A DNA stretch of 33,554 nucleotides from an uncultured Alistipes sp. (lineage in GTDB: Bacteria; Bacteroidota; Bacteroidia; Bacteroidales; Rikenellaceae): assembly GCA_944321965.1 (NCBI GenBank), contig CALUNH010000022.1:1-33554 (forward strand), read 5' to 3'. Under the pieces are notes generated by a model, which was not told where the DNA came from, made no database searches, and worked only from the letters and a program-made list of their open reading frames with translations. A program made the position numbers and the translations under genes. Positions 7,114 to 15,820 of the stretch are shown here, piece by piece (position 1 is the stretch's first letter; every line of letters begins with the position of its first letter).

Positions 7114-9411
7114 TTACTTTTTCGATGCGGCGACGATCTTCAGACAGGCCTCCAGGGTGAGTTCCTCGGGTTTTGTTCCTTTGGGGATCCGGTAGTTCTT
7201 GCCCTTGTAAGCGATGTATGCGCCGTACCGGCCGTTCTTGACGAGCATGTCGGGATCTTCGGGGAAGCTTTTCAGCGGGGTATTGGCCGCAGCGGCTGCC
7301 GCCTGGTGTTCGCGGACGATCTCCACGGCGCGTTCGCGGGTCAGCGTGTAGGGGTCGTCGCCCTTGGCCAGCGAGGCGAACGACTTTCCGTAGCGGACAT
7401 ACGGTCCGTACTTGCCGAGACCGACGACGAGTTTTTCGCCGTCGAGTTCTCCGACTTCGCGGGGGAGTGCGAAGAGTTCGAGGGCCTCCTCCAGGGTGAT
7501 GGACTCGATGAGCTGGCCCTTCTTGAGCGACGCAAAGCGGCTCTTCTCGCCTTCGGCGCCTTCGATCTCGACCATCGGGCCGTAGCGTCCGATGCGTGCC
7601 TTGACGACGTGTCCGGTTTTGGGGTCATTGCCGAGGATCCGGTTTTCGCGGGGCTTGGAACTCTGGGTCGAGATGGCGTTGTCGACCATCTTGTGGAAGG
7701 GTCCGTAGAAGTCTCCGATCATCCTCTCCCAGGTGATGTCTCCTTCGGCGATGCGGTCGAACTCCTTCTCGACGTTGGCCGTGAAGTTGTAGTCGATGAT
7801 CGGTGCGAACTGCTCTTCGAGGTAGTCGTTGACGACCATGCCGATATCGGTCGGGGAGAGTCGGCTCTTCTCCTTTCCGTAGTTTTCCGCGAGGGTTTCG
7901 CGTGCGATCTTTTCGCTCTTGAGCGTCAGTTGGGTATAGGATCGTTTCTGTCCCTCCCTGTTCTGCTTGACGACATACCCGCGGTTGATGATCGTGGTGA
8001 TGGTCGGAGCATAGGTCGAGGGGCGTCCGATTCCCAGCTCTTCGAGCCGTTTGACGAGCGAGGCTTCGTTGTAGCGTGCCGGAGCGGAGGTGAAACGCTC
8101 CGTAGCGGTAATTTTTTCGGCCTGGAGTCGGTCTCCGGTCTGGAGTTTGGGCAGCCGGGCCTCACCGCTTTCGGCGGCCTGGTCATCTTCCGTGGATTCG
8201 GAGTAGAGGCGCAGGAACCCGTCGAAACGGACCACCTCCCCCTGTGCGACGAACTGCTGGTCGGAACCGGACATGTCGATGGTGATGGTGGTTCGGTCGA
8301 GCTCGGCGCAGACCATCTGCGAGGCGACGGTGCGTTTCCAGATCAGGTCGTATAGCCGCTTCTCCTCGGCGGTTCCGTCGATCTCCTGCCGGTCGATGTA
8401 CGAAGGTCTGATGGCCTCGTGTGCCTCCTGGGCTCCTTTGGTTTTGGTTTTGTAGTTGAACCAGCGGGAGTATTTCTCGCCGTACAGCTTGATGATCTCC
8501 TCCTTGCACTGGGCGAGGGCCTGCTGCGAGAGGTTGACGGAGTCGGTACGCATGTAGGTGATCAGACCCTGCTCGTAGAGGTGCTGGGCGACGGACATGG
8601 TCCGCGATACGGACATGCCGAGTTTCCGGCCGGCCTCCTGCTGGAGCGTGGAGGTGGTGAACGGCGGGGCGGGATATCGCTGTGCGGGTTTCTCCTCGGC
8701 CCGGGCGACGGTGAAGGTGGCTCCAATGCAGGCGCGGAGGAATGCTTCGGCCTGCTCGGCGGTCTCGAAGCGGGTCGGGAGTTCGGCCTTGAAGAGCGTT
8801 TTGTCGGGGTCATCCGCGGCGTGGAACTGGGCCACGACCCGGAAATAGGGGACCGACCGGAATGCGATGATTTCGCGTTCGCGTTCGACGATCAGCCGCA
8901 CGGCGACGGACTGCACGCGCCCTGCGGAGAGCGAGGGTTTGACCTTCTTCCAGAGCACGGGCGAGAGTTCGAATCCGACCAGACGGTCGAGGATGCGGCG
9001 GGCCTGCTGGGCGTTTACGAGGTCCATGTTGACGGTCCGAGGTTTCTCGATGGCTTCGAGGATGGCCCGTTTGGTGATTTCGTGGAATACGATCCGTTTG
9101 GTCTGTTCGACGGGGAGCCCCAACACTTCGGTGAGGTGCCAAGCGATGGCCTCACCTTCGCGGTCTTCATCGGATGCGAGCCATACGGTTTTCGATTTGG
9201 CGAGTTTGGCGAGTTCGTCGACGACCTTTTTCTTGTCCGCGGGGATTTCGTAGACGGGTTTGAATCCCTGGTCGATATTGATGCCGAGGTCCTTTTTTGC
9301 CAGGTCGCGGATGTGTCCGAAGCTGGATTTCACGACGAAATCCTTTCCGAGGAACTTTTCGATGGTTTTGGCCTTTGCCGGGGACTCGACGATCACTAAA
9401 TTGTCCTGCAT
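7114..9411 (-). CDS. topA: DNA topoisomerase I (type IA)
   Basis: Relaxes negative supercoils by single-strand passage. The TOPRIM domain begins NLVIVESPAKAKTIEKF with E9, and ASDEDREGEAIAWH carries the D81-x-D83 metal site. The catalytic tyrosine is Y286 in GLITYMRTDSVNLS. The C-terminal third has no Cys4 zinc fingers; instead it contains repeats with the pattern GRYGPMVEIEG, GKYGPYVRYG and GRYGAYIAYKGKNYRIPKG, the Zn-free topoisomerase C-terminal repeats common in Bacteroidota and Actinobacteria. The length of 765 aa fits. The ATG at 9411 gives the canonical N-terminus. It is the first gene of a two-gene unit with the secreted peptidase. Confidence 0.98.
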   Translation of the reverse strand: MQDNLVIVESPAKAKTIEKFLGKDFVVKSSFGHIRDLAKKDLGINIDQGFKPVYEIPADKKKVVDELAKLAKSKTVWLASDEDREGEAIAWHLTEVLGLPVEQTKRIVFHEITKRAILEAIEKPRTVNMDLVNAQQARRILDRLVGFELSPVLWKKVKPSLSAGRVQSVAVRLIVEREREIIAFRSVPYFRVVAQFHAADDPDKTLFKAELPTRFETAEQAEAFLRACIGATFTVARAEEKPAQRYPAPPFTTSTLQQEAGRKLGMSVSRTMSVAQHLYEQGLITYMRTDSVNLSQQALAQCKEEIIKLYGEKYSRWFNYKTKTKGAQEAHEAIRPSYIDRQEIDGTAEEKRLYDLIWKRTVASQMVCAELDRTTITIDMSGSDQQFVAQGEVVRFDGFLRLYSESTEDDQAAESGEARLPKLQTGDRLQAEKITATERFTSAPARYNEASLVKRLEELGIGRPSTYAPTITTIINRGYVVKQNREGQKRSYTQLTLKSEKIARETLAENYGKEKSRLSPTDIGMVVNDYLEEQFAPIIDYNFTANVEKEFDRIAEGDITWERMIGDFYGPFHKMVDNAISTQSSKPRENRILGNDPKTGHVVKARIGRYGPMVEIEGAEGEKSRFASLKKGQLIESITLEEALELFALPREVGELDGEKLVVGLGKYGPYVRYGKSFASLAKGDDPYTLTRERAVEIVREHQAAAAAANTPLKSFPEDPDMLVKNGRYGAYIAYKGKNYRIPKGTKPEELTLEACLKIVAASKK

Positions 9412-9435
9412 TTGTCTTTGATGTCTTGAAATGCG

Positions 9436-9468
9436 AAAACCTAAGCATTACACTTAGGTTCCGCCAAA
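9436..9468 (-). promoter_or_regulatory. Possible topA promoter
   Basis: On the minus strand TTTG (9468-9465), a 21-bp spacer and TAGGTTTT (9443-9436) match the Bacteroidota consensus except for the last base of the -7 box. It lies 25 bp upstream of the topA ATG and overlaps the hairpin at 9438-9460. Confidence 0.4.
9438..9460 (-). terminator. Hairpin after the DUF4270 gene
   Basis: AACCTAAG (9438-9445) and CTTAGGTT (9453-9460) form a perfect 8-bp stem with a 7-nt loop, 24 bp beyond the DUF4270 stop. On the minus strand the stem runs into TTTTCGC, a weak U-run. It would separate the glycogen synthase/DUF4270 transcript from topA. Confidence 0.55.
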
Positions 9469-9484
9469 CGTTTTTTTCGAGGGT

Positions 9485-11188
9485 TTACTTGATGAGGTTG
9501 TATGCCAGGTCGAAGCGGATCGGGCATTCGGGGGCAGCATCGTCGGTTGCAGCGCCCTGGAAGACCCCGAACGAGTTGGTGTAGAGGCTGTATGCTTCGG
9601 GTCCGATGTATACCTTCCGGTAACTGATTCCGTTCCAGTCGATGGCCTTTTCCCAGGCGTCATACCGTTCGTCGAAGGAGTCGGTGTCGGCCGGATCGGG
9701 ATACTCTGCGCCTGCCGCCTTTTTGGCCTTGATGTAGTTGTTCCAGAGTTGCTGGAGGTATCCCGTGATGTTGATAACATAGCATCCGCGGCTTCGGTTG
9801 ACATATCCTCCGTATGCGAGGGTTGTGCTGTAGTTCTGCTCGTAGGTATAGGCGTAGTCGGAGACGGGATTCAGGGTTTTGTAATTGGTGTAGAGTCCCA
9901 GCCGGCTCGGTGCGGCATTCATCTCTTCGATGAGCTGCACGATCGATGAGCCTGTGGGGTCGAGATTCTCCCAGTCGTAGCTGCTCCCGGTGAAGTAGAC
10001 CGACATGCGGGCCTGGCTGAAGGCGAGGGTTTGGAAATCCTTTCCGTCCTTGGCGTTCTCCTCGGCGATTTTCTCTTCGAGTGTTGCGAAGAACCCGGGG
10101 GTGAAGGTCATCTCGGTGATGGCGCCGCCGAGCCCCTCGACGCGGAACTGCGTGACAGGTTTGCGGGTATCCTCTTCGTCGCTGGCGGGCTCCTGGGCGT
10201 CGGTTTCGGCGTTGAAGGCGAGTTCCGCAACGGATATTTTCGAATAGTCGTGCTGGATGGTGTTTACCGAGACATTGCCGTGTTCGGCATAGGAGTCATA
10301 GAAGTAGAGGACCATTCCGATGGTATCCTGGATAAGCGAGGGGTCGCTTTCGACGCGGTTCCGGCCGTAGATCGAGAGACCCGAAGCATCGAGCGACGTG
10401 GCGTAGATCGTCCCCGAATTGGAACCCTCCTTGGTTACGGGGTATGCGGGGTCGGGGGCGATGTAGAGTCCGGGGAACTCCTCGATGAAATACTCCAGGC
10501 TGTCGGCCGAATAGATCGAGTATTTGTCCTTGTAGGTACCCTCCTGTAGCATCAGCCGTTTGATGTATCTCTTTCCGGACTCGGTGGGGGTCATGGTGAC
10601 GGCGGTTGTTGTCGAGGGGTACTTCCCTTCGCCACCGAGGGTGAAACGGAAAAGGGGTTCTTCATCCGTATTTACGGTCTGCTTGTCCGGCCGGAATCCG
10701 AGATAGAAGGTCGTATCGCTGCTTTCGCGTTGGGTGATGTAGTCGTTGCTGAGGATTTCGTAAACGGCGAAGTGCTGTTCGGTGAGGGTATCCGGGCCGA
10801 AAGCGGTGATGCTGAGGAGGATCTGAGCGGAGTCGAAGATGGGCATGTATCCGAAGTAGTCTTCGGGCACGGAGTAGTAGCTGACCATCTGCGAGAGGAA
10901 TCCGGCCTTTCGTTTTCCGAGGGTATCGTTCACTTGCGCTCCGAAATAGCCGTATGAAATATTGGAGCTGACGATCGAATCGGTTTTGAAGAGTCTGGTT
11001 TCGACGTATTTTTTGGGGTTGAGGCCGTCGATTGTGATGAATCCGGCTCTCATTTGCTGGTTGTCGGGGATCAGGTTTCCACCGAGCGTATCATCTACCT
11101 TGGTACAACTTCCGAGGGCCAGCACGGCGAGTACGGCACCGATCAGGTTCCGGATTGCGGGAAGGCGGAAGTTATTGAATCGCTTCAT
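9485..11188 (-). CDS. DUF4270 family lipoprotein
   Basis: The N-terminus is a lipoprotein signal: a basic start MKRFNNFR, the hydrophobic core LIGAVLAVLAL and the lipobox LGSC with the lipidated Cys at residue 28, followed by a Thr-Lys-Val-Asp-Asp start of the mature protein. The 567-aa protein resembles DUF4270, a Bacteroidota family predicted to be outer-membrane anchored and of unknown function. The rest is rich in aromatic residues, Gly and Asp, consistent with a beta-rich fold. An open frame continues 97 codons upstream into the preceding gene, but ATG 11188 is chosen because it places the signal peptide correctly. It overlaps the 3' end of the glycogen synthase gene by 17 bp, suggesting translational coupling; I recall the pairing of these two families from other Bacteroidales. 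Confidence 0.85.
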   Translation of the reverse strand: MKRFNNFRLPAIRNLIGAVLAVLALGSCTKVDDTLGGNLIPDNQQMRAGFITIDGLNPKKYVETRLFKTDSIVSSNISYGYFGAQVNDTLGKRKAGFLSQMVSYYSVPEDYFGYMPIFDSAQILLSITAFGPDTLTEQHFAVYEILSNDYITQRESSDTTFYLGFRPDKQTVNTDEEPLFRFTLGGEGKYPSTTTAVTMTPTESGKRYIKRLMLQEGTYKDKYSIYSADSLEYFIEEFPGLYIAPDPAYPVTKEGSNSGTIYATSLDASGLSIYGRNRVESDPSLIQDTIGMVLYFYDSYAEHGNVSVNTIQHDYSKISVAELAFNAETDAQEPASDEEDTRKPVTQFRVEGLGGAITEMTFTPGFFATLEEKIAEENAKDGKDFQTLAFSQARMSVYFTGSSYDWENLDPTGSSIVQLIEEMNAAPSRLGLYTNYKTLNPVSDYAYTYEQNYSTTLAYGGYVNRSRGCYVINITGYLQQLWNNYIKAKKAAGAEYPDPADTDSFDERYDAWEKAIDWNGISYRKVYIGPEAYSLYTNSFGVFQGAATDDAAPECPIRFDLAYNLIK

Positions 11189-11978
11189 AGAATCGGTTGT
11201 AATTATCGAAAAAGTCGTCGGCTTCCGGGTTTTGGTATTCGAGGATGGGTTTTTCGGATTTCCGTGCCCACTCGATGACCTTTGGGTCGACATCCGGGGA
11301 TGCGGCGACCACTCCGTCGGCATAATGCATAACGAATCGGCAGAGATTTTCGTATGAAGGGAGGTCGAGTAAGTCGAGATTTTTGTCTTTGACGCCTTCG
11401 CCTTCGATTTTGTCGCGGAATCCCGGGTCGAGGGGTTCCGGGAACGCCTCGTTGTATAGCGAGACGACGACCTTGACATCGCGGAAGATGGGGTCGTCGG
11501 CGAATACGTGTTTGAGGTATACGGGGACGACGGCCGAGAACCATCCGTGGCAATGGACGATGGAGGGAGTCCACCGGAGTTTCTTGACGGTTTCGAGGAC
11601 GCCTCGTGCGAAGAAGATGGCGCGTTCGTCGTTGTCGGGGAAGTATTTTTGGTCGGGGTCCGTCAGGACGGCCTTTCTGGAGAAGTAGTCGTCGTTGTCG
11701 ATGAAGTAGATCTGTACGCGGGCGGCGGGGATCGACGCGACCTTGATAATGAGTTGGTGGTCGTTGTCGTCGATGATGAGGTTCATGCCGGAGAGTCTGA
11801 TGACTTCGTGCAGTTGGTGTCTGCGTTCATTGATGCAGCCGTATCGGGGCATGAAGGTTCTGATCTCGTTTCCCCGTTCCTGCATCGCCTGTATCAGGGA
11901 GCGGCATAGCCGCGACTCTTCCGTTTCGGGGAGATAGGGTGTTATTTCCTGACACACGTACAGAATCTTGTTTGCCAT
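11172..11978 (-). CDS. Short glycogen/starch synthase (GT5 N-terminal catalytic domain only)
   Basis: The N-terminus MANKILYVCQEITPYLPETE resembles the start of GT5 glycogen synthases, and PSIVHCHGWFSAVVPVYL corresponds to the conserved HCHDWHT-like active-site region. At 268 aa it covers only the N-terminal Rossmann domain; the C-terminal GT1-like nucleotide-sugar domain of GlgA (about 480 aa) is absent. Short forms of this kind are annotated as glycogen synthase throughout Bacteroidales, so this is probably the normal form and not a truncation, but activity as a transferase is unproven. ATG 11978 is preferred over one 24 bp upstream because a -7 box (12000-12007) predicts transcription starting near 11994. 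The gene follows queA and overlaps the DUF4270 gene. Confidence 0.82.
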   Translation of the reverse strand: MANKILYVCQEITPYLPETEESRLCRSLIQAMQERGNEIRTFMPRYGCINERRHQLHEVIRLSGMNLIIDDNDHQLIIKVASIPAARVQIYFIDNDDYFSRKAVLTDPDQKYFPDNDERAIFFARGVLETVKKLRWTPSIVHCHGWFSAVVPVYLKHVFADDPIFRDVKVVVSLYNEAFPEPLDPGFRDKIEGEGVKDKNLDLLDLPSYENLCRFVMHYADGVVAASPDVDPKVIEWARKSEKPILEYQNPEADDFFDNYNRFYEAIQ

Positions 11979-11999
11979 TTTTCTGGGGGTTTCTCCTTG

Positions 12000-12007
12000 C
12001 AAAGATA
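12000..12007 (-). promoter_or_regulatory. -7 box TATCTTTG for the glycogen synthase gene
   Basis: Minus-strand TATCTTTG lies 22 bp upstream of the ATG, between it and the queA stop. I see no good -33 TTTG at the expected distance. An A-rich stretch (12010-12017) precedes it on the plus strand. Confidence 0.55.
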
Positions 12008-12017
12008 CGAAAAAAAA

Positions 12018-13067
12018 TTAAAGAATCAGCATGGCGTCGCCGTAAGTGCCGAAGCGGTATCCCTGCTCCCGGGCGACCTTGTACGCATTCATGACGGTTT
12101 CGTATCCGCCGAAAGCGGCGACCATCATCAGTTGCGTGGAGTAGGGGAGGTGGAAGTTGGTGACCATGGCGTTTGCGACCGTGAAGTCGTAGGGTGCGAA
12201 AATGAACTTGTTTGTCCAGCCCTCCATGGGTTTGATCATGCCGTTTGTGGAGACAGCGGTTTCGAGTGTTCTCATGACGGTTGTTCCGATTGCGACGACC
12301 TGATGTCCCTGTTCTTTGGCGGAGTTTACGGCGGCGGCGGCTTCCTCGGTCACGAAGAACTGTTCGGAATCCATCTTGTGTTTGGAGAGGTCCTCGACGT
12401 CGACGGTTCGGAAGTTGCCGAGGCCGACGTGCAGGGTGACGAATGCGCTGTCGATACCCTTGATTTCCATCCGTTTCATGAGGTGTTTCGAGAAGTGCAT
12501 TCCGGCGGTAGGCGCGGCGACGGCCCCTTCGTGCCGGGCGAAGATGGTCTGGTACCGTTCGGCATCTTCGGGTTCGACCTTTTCGCGGACCCATTTGGGG
12601 AGCGGGGTTTCGCCGAGGGAGAAGAGTGCCTGTTTGAACTCCTCGTAGGAACCGTCGAAGAGGAACCGGAGGGTTCGGCCGCGGGATGTGGTGTTGTCGA
12701 TGACCTCGGCGACGAGCAGGTCGTCGTCTCCGAAGTAGAGTTTGTTTCCGATCCGGATTTTCCGTGCGGGGTCTACGAGTACGTCCCAGAGCCGGAGGTC
12801 GCGGTTGAGTTCGCGGAGGAGGAAAATTTCGATTTCGGCGCCTGTTTTCTCCTTGTTTCCATAGAGCCGTGCGGGGAAGACCTTCGTATCGTTGAAAACG
12901 AAGAGGTCTTTTTCGTCGAAATATTCGATGATGTCCTTGAAAATGCGGTGTTCGATGGACCCTTTTGCGCGGTTGATGACCATCAGGCGGGATTCGTCCC
13001 GGTTTTCGGCGGGATATTTGGCCAGCATTTCGGGGGCAAAATCGTACCCGTATTGCGATAACTTCAT
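12018..13067 (-). CDS. queA: S-adenosylmethionine:tRNA ribosyltransferase-isomerase QueA
   Basis: QueA transfers and isomerises the ribosyl part of SAM onto preQ1-tRNA, making epoxyqueuosine at wobble position 34 of Tyr, His, Asn and Asp tRNAs. The N-terminus has the family pattern [26 protein letters not shown] and [13 protein letters not shown]. Other typical parts are [12 protein letters not shown] (catalytic region), [10 protein letters not shown] and the C-terminal [19 protein letters not shown]. At 349 aa it is full length. It is separated by 62 bp from truB; that gap holds an AT-rich palindrome. The order uppP-truB-queA is conserved in Bacteroidales as far as I recall. Confidence 0.97.
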   Translation of the reverse strand: MKLSQYGYDFAPEMLAKYPAENRDESRLMVINRAKGSIEHRIFKDIIEYFDEKDLFVFNDTKVFPARLYGNKEKTGAEIEIFLLRELNRDLRLWDVLVDPARKIRIGNKLYFGDDDLLVAEVIDNTTSRGRTLRFLFDGSYEEFKQALFSLGETPLPKWVREKVEPEDAERYQTIFARHEGAVAAPTAGMHFSKHLMKRMEIKGIDSAFVTLHVGLGNFRTVDVEDLSKHKMDSEQFFVTEEAAAAVNSAKEQGHQVVAIGTTVMRTLETAVSTNGMIKPMEGWTNKFIFAPYDFTVANAMVTNFHLPYSTQLMMVAAFGGYETVMNAYKVAREQGYRFGTYGDAMLIL

Positions 13068-13091
13068 AGGTGCAACGCTTTTTTAACGTTC

Positions 13092-13115
13092 AGAAAATAA
13101 GACAGATTATTTTCT
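13092..13115 (-). repeat. AT-rich 9-bp palindrome between truB and queA
   Basis: AGAAAATAA (13092-13100) and TTATTTTCT (13107-13115) are perfect complements around a 6-nt centre. The base composition is very unlike the surrounding GC-rich coding DNA. It could be an RNA hairpin that ends or attenuates the truB message, or an operator for queA. No U-run follows on the minus strand. Confidence 0.6.
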
Positions 13116-13129
13116 ATACGTAAAAAGTG

Positions 13130-13846
13130 TCATTTTGTTTCAAGATTTTGCAGATTTTCCAGGAAATCGTCGAGATTCCAGGCATTTTCGAGGGTAAATC
13201 CGCCGCTTCGGGTCCTGCGGAGTCCGGTCAGATGGGCCCCGCTGTGGAGTGCGATTCCGATTTCGTGAGCGAGGGAGCGGATGTATGTTCCCTTGCTGCA
13301 TCGGACGCGGATCTTCAGCCGGGGGAGTTCGCAATCGAGGATCTCCATTTCGTAGATATGGATGAGGGCCTGCCGGACGGCGACCTCTTCCCCGGCCCGG
13401 GCGAGTTCGTAGGCGCGTGTTCCCTCGATTTTCTTGGCGGAGTAGACGGGCGGGGTCTGGAGCCGTTCGCCGGTCAGGTCCGTCAGTGCCTGTTCCACGG
13501 CCTCGCGGGTGACATGCTCCCAGGGATAGGTCCGGTCGATTTCGTGTTCGAGGTCGTAGCTGGGGGTCGTAGCCCCGAGCATGATGTCGGCGATGTACTC
13601 CTTCTCCTCGGCCTGGAGGGCGTCGACCATCTTGGTTGCGCGTCCGATGCAGACGAGCAGGATGCCCGTAGCCAGGGGGTCGAGGGTCCCGGCGTGTCCG
13701 ACCTTGATGCGTCGGTACCCGAGTTTCCGGAGCGAGAACTTGATCTTGCGCACGACATCGGTGGAGGTCCACCTCAGGGGTTTGTCCAGGACGGCGATGT
13801 ACCCCTCCTCGAAATTGATGCCGCGGAGTTCCTTGTCTTCGCTCAT
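13130..13846 (-). CDS. truB: tRNA pseudouridine(55) synthase TruB
   Basis: Makes pseudouridine 55 in the T loop of tRNAs. The key motif KVGHAGTLDPLATG is present with the catalytic Asp at residue 56, and DKPLRWTSTDVVRKIK (residues 21-36) is the KP motif of the family. RCSKGTYIRSLAHEIG is the conserved C-terminal half motif. At 238 aa the protein ends soon after the catalytic domain, without a long C-terminal PUA extension. ATG 13846 overlaps the uppP stop by ATGA, indicating translational coupling; the longer open frame upstream lies inside uppP and is rejected. Confidence 0.96.
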   Translation of the reverse strand: MSEDKELRGINFEEGYIAVLDKPLRWTSTDVVRKIKFSLRKLGYRRIKVGHAGTLDPLATGILLVCIGRATKMVDALQAEEKEYIADIMLGATTPSYDLEHEIDRTYPWEHVTREAVEQALTDLTGERLQTPPVYSAKKIEGTRAYELARAGEEVAVRQALIHIYEMEILDCELPRLKIRVRCSKGTYIRSLAHEIGIALHSGAHLTGLRRTRSGGFTLENAWNLDDFLENLQNLETK

Positions 13847-14637
13847 CAGAAGAGGTAGCTTGCGATGGAGACGGTTCCGGCCAGCGCGCAGTAGACGGCG
13901 AACCAGATCAGGCGTCCGCGTTTGACGATTTCGAGCATGAACTTGCAGGCCAGACACCCCGTGATGAACGATGCGGCAGCCCCGGCGATTAGGGGAACGG
14001 TCCCGACTCCGGCCGTGAGTTCACCCTTCACGGCTTCGAGGAGTGTTTCGCCGAGAATGGGGACGAGGACCATCAGGAAGGAGAACTGGGCGACGGCGGC
14101 CTTTTTGTTTCCGAGGAGGAGCCCCGTCGCGATGGTCGAGCCGGAGCGGGAGAGCCCGGGCATGGCGGCGCAGGCCTGGGCCAGGCCGATGATGAAGGCG
14201 TCGCGGTAGGAGATGTTCTCCTTCTGCCGGGGTTTTGCGTAGTAGGCGAATGCGAGCAGGGCTGCGGTCAGGAGCAGCATGGCGCCGACGACCGCGAGGA
14301 TGCAGGGGGCGTCGAGCAGGGCGTTGAGCTGCTCCTTGAGCAGGAGGCCGACGATCCCGATGGGGATCATCGAGACGACGATTTTGAGGATGTATGCCTG
14401 CTCTTCGTTGAAGTGTCGGGAGAAGAGCCCCTTGAGGAGCCTTCGGATTTCGCTCCAGAGCACGACGATCGTACTCAGGACGGTTGCGGCATGGAGTGCA
14501 ACATCGAAGGTGAGGTTTTCTTCGAGCTGTACGCCGAGGAGTTCCTTGGCGATCTGGAGGTGACCGCTGCTCGAAACGGGGAGGAATTCGGTGATTCCCT
14601 GTACGATGCCTAACAGAATGGCCTGTAATGTATCCAT
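13846..14637 (-). CDS. uppP: Undecaprenyl-diphosphate phosphatase UppP/BacA
   Basis: Integral membrane enzyme that dephosphorylates undecaprenyl pyrophosphate to recycle the lipid carrier for peptidoglycan and surface glycans; the family is linked to bacitracin resistance. The (E/Q)xxxE-type region [18 protein letters not shown] (residues 10-27) carries E17 and H26. The second signature [17 protein letters not shown] is present. Hydrophobic segments fill most of the 263 aa, the usual length. It lies between the DUF3098 gene (43-bp gap) and truB (ATGA overlap). Confidence 0.97.
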   Translation of the reverse strand: MDTLQAILLGIVQGITEFLPVSSSGHLQIAKELLGVQLEENLTFDVALHAATVLSTIVVLWSEIRRLLKGLFSRHFNEEQAYILKIVVSMIPIGIVGLLLKEQLNALLDAPCILAVVGAMLLLTAALLAFAYYAKPRQKENISYRDAFIIGLAQACAAMPGLSRSGSTIATGLLLGNKKAAVAQFSFLMVLVPILGETLLEAVKGELTAGVGTVPLIAGAAASFITGCLACKFMLEIVKRGRLIWFAVYCALAGTVSIASYLF

Positions 14638-14680
14638 ATTCGTAGAAGTTCGGGAAAGGGGTGATTAGGTGTATTTTGAA

Positions 14681-14938
14681 TTATTTGTAACGTTTCATGA
14701 CGGCGTATATTTCGAAAGCGAAACCGCCGATCACGAGGATGGGAGCGAGCGTGATTCTTCGCCAGGAGAACATGGCGTAGTTGAACTCGTCGGGGGAGTC
14801 GCTGCCGCCTCCGGCCATGAGGATGAATCCGAGGAGGATGACAGCGAACCCGATTGCCAGGAGGATGTAGTTTTTGCGAGAGAGGGGCATCCTGGGGTTT
14901 TCGGGCTGGTCGGTTTTCTGGGGCTGCTTTTTTTCCAT
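14681..14938 (-). CDS. DUF3098 small membrane protein
   Basis: An 85-aa protein with a polar Lys/Pro/Gln-rich N-terminus and two hydrophobic segments (NYILLAIGFAVILLGFILMAGG and the TLAPILVIGGFAFEIYAVM region), ending in KRYK. This matches DUF3098, a small Bacteroidota family without known function that sits next to ftsX and uppP in many genomes. Its start codon abuts the ftsX stop directly, so the two are very probably co-translated. A role alongside FtsX in the cell envelope is only an inference from this position. Confidence 0.88.
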   Translation of the reverse strand: MEKKQPQKTDQPENPRMPLSRKNYILLAIGFAVILLGFILMAGGGSDSPDEFNYAMFSWRRITLAPILVIGGFAFEIYAVMKRYK

Positions 14939-15820
14939 TTAATAGAGGTATATCTTGTTAGACTTCATGTTTACGAATTTGTTGAGGGCGGCGAAGGTGA
15001 AGAGTCCGGATATGACGACGCCGCCGACGATCATTGCGCCGAGGATGACGGTGATTTTGCGGATTTCGGCGAAGGTCATCAGTTCCGGGACGGCTTCGTT
15101 GAGTCCGTAAACGGCCAGGCAGAATAGCATGGCGGCGGCGACTCCTGCGATGATTCCCTGGGTGATGCTGCTTCCGAGGAAGGGTTTCATGATGAACCAC
15201 TTGGTAGCACCGACGAGCTTCATGGTGTTGATCAGGTAGCGTTTGGAGAAGATGGCCAGTCGGATGGTGTTGCTCAGCAGGATGAGCGAGATGACGAGCA
15301 GGGCGCCGCCGAAGAGGATCAGGACGAGGCGGATCTTGTTCACCGTAGCGTGGAGTCGTTGAGCCATCCGGGCGGGGTATGAGACGTGTTCGACGCCGGG
15401 GATGCGTTCCATGGCGCCGATGAAATCGTCGAGGAGCTGCTGGTCTTCGGAGGCGGCCGAGAGGGTGAGTTCGAAGGAGTCGGGCAGGGGGTTCTCGGGG
15501 AGCACCTCTTCGAATTCGGCGCCGAACATCTTGCGGAATTCTTCATCTTCGGCCTTTTCGGTCCGGGACGAGAAGCGGATCGAGGAGACGATGATCTCTT
15601 CGGCGAGTTGTTTTTCGATTTCGGCTCGCTGGTTGTCGGAGATCTCGCTGCTCAGTTCGACGGTGACGGCGATGCTCTCCTGGAGTGTTTTGGCGACCTT
15701 CAGCGCGGCGGTCATCAGGTATCCGACCGATCCGAGGAGGAACAGGACGAGGGTGATGCTGACGGTCGATACGATGTAGGAGTTGCGGACCTTTCGTTTG
15801 AGTCTTTTGTCATCCTTCAT
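14939..15820 (-). CDS. ftsX: Cell division protein FtsX (permease-like)
   Basis: FtsX with FtsE forms an ABC-type complex that activates periplasmic peptidoglycan hydrolases at the septum. The 293-aa protein has a cytoplasmic Lys/Arg-rich N-terminus, a first membrane segment (TVSITLVLFLLGSVGYLMTAAL), a periplasmic domain with VTVELSSEISDNQ and GVEHVSYPARMAQ, then a typical FtsX permease domain with three hydrophobic segments and the conserved RYLINTMKLVGATKWFIMKP region. ftsE is not in this window. It overlaps the 3' end of yfhO by 11 bp and abuts the DUF3098 gene. Confidence 0.95.
   Translation of the reverse strand: MKDDKRLKRKVRNSYIVSTVSITLVLFLLGSVGYLMTAALKVAKTLQESIAVTVELSSEISDNQRAEIEKQLAEEIIVSSIRFSSRTEKAEDEEFRKMFGAEFEEVLPENPLPDSFELTLSAASEDQQLLDDFIGAMERIPGVEHVSYPARMAQRLHATVNKIRLVLILFGGALLVISLILLSNTIRLAIFSKRYLINTMKLVGATKWFIMKPFLGSSITQGIIAGVAAAMLFCLAVYGLNEAVPELMTFAEIRKITVILGAMIVGGVVISGLFTFAALNKFVNMKSNKIYLY

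Noticed and set aside
13068-13129. preQ1 riboswitch upstream of queA
   Set aside because: The gap lacks the class I core pattern and is occupied by an AT palindrome; queA is also not a transporter/synthesis gene usually controlled so.
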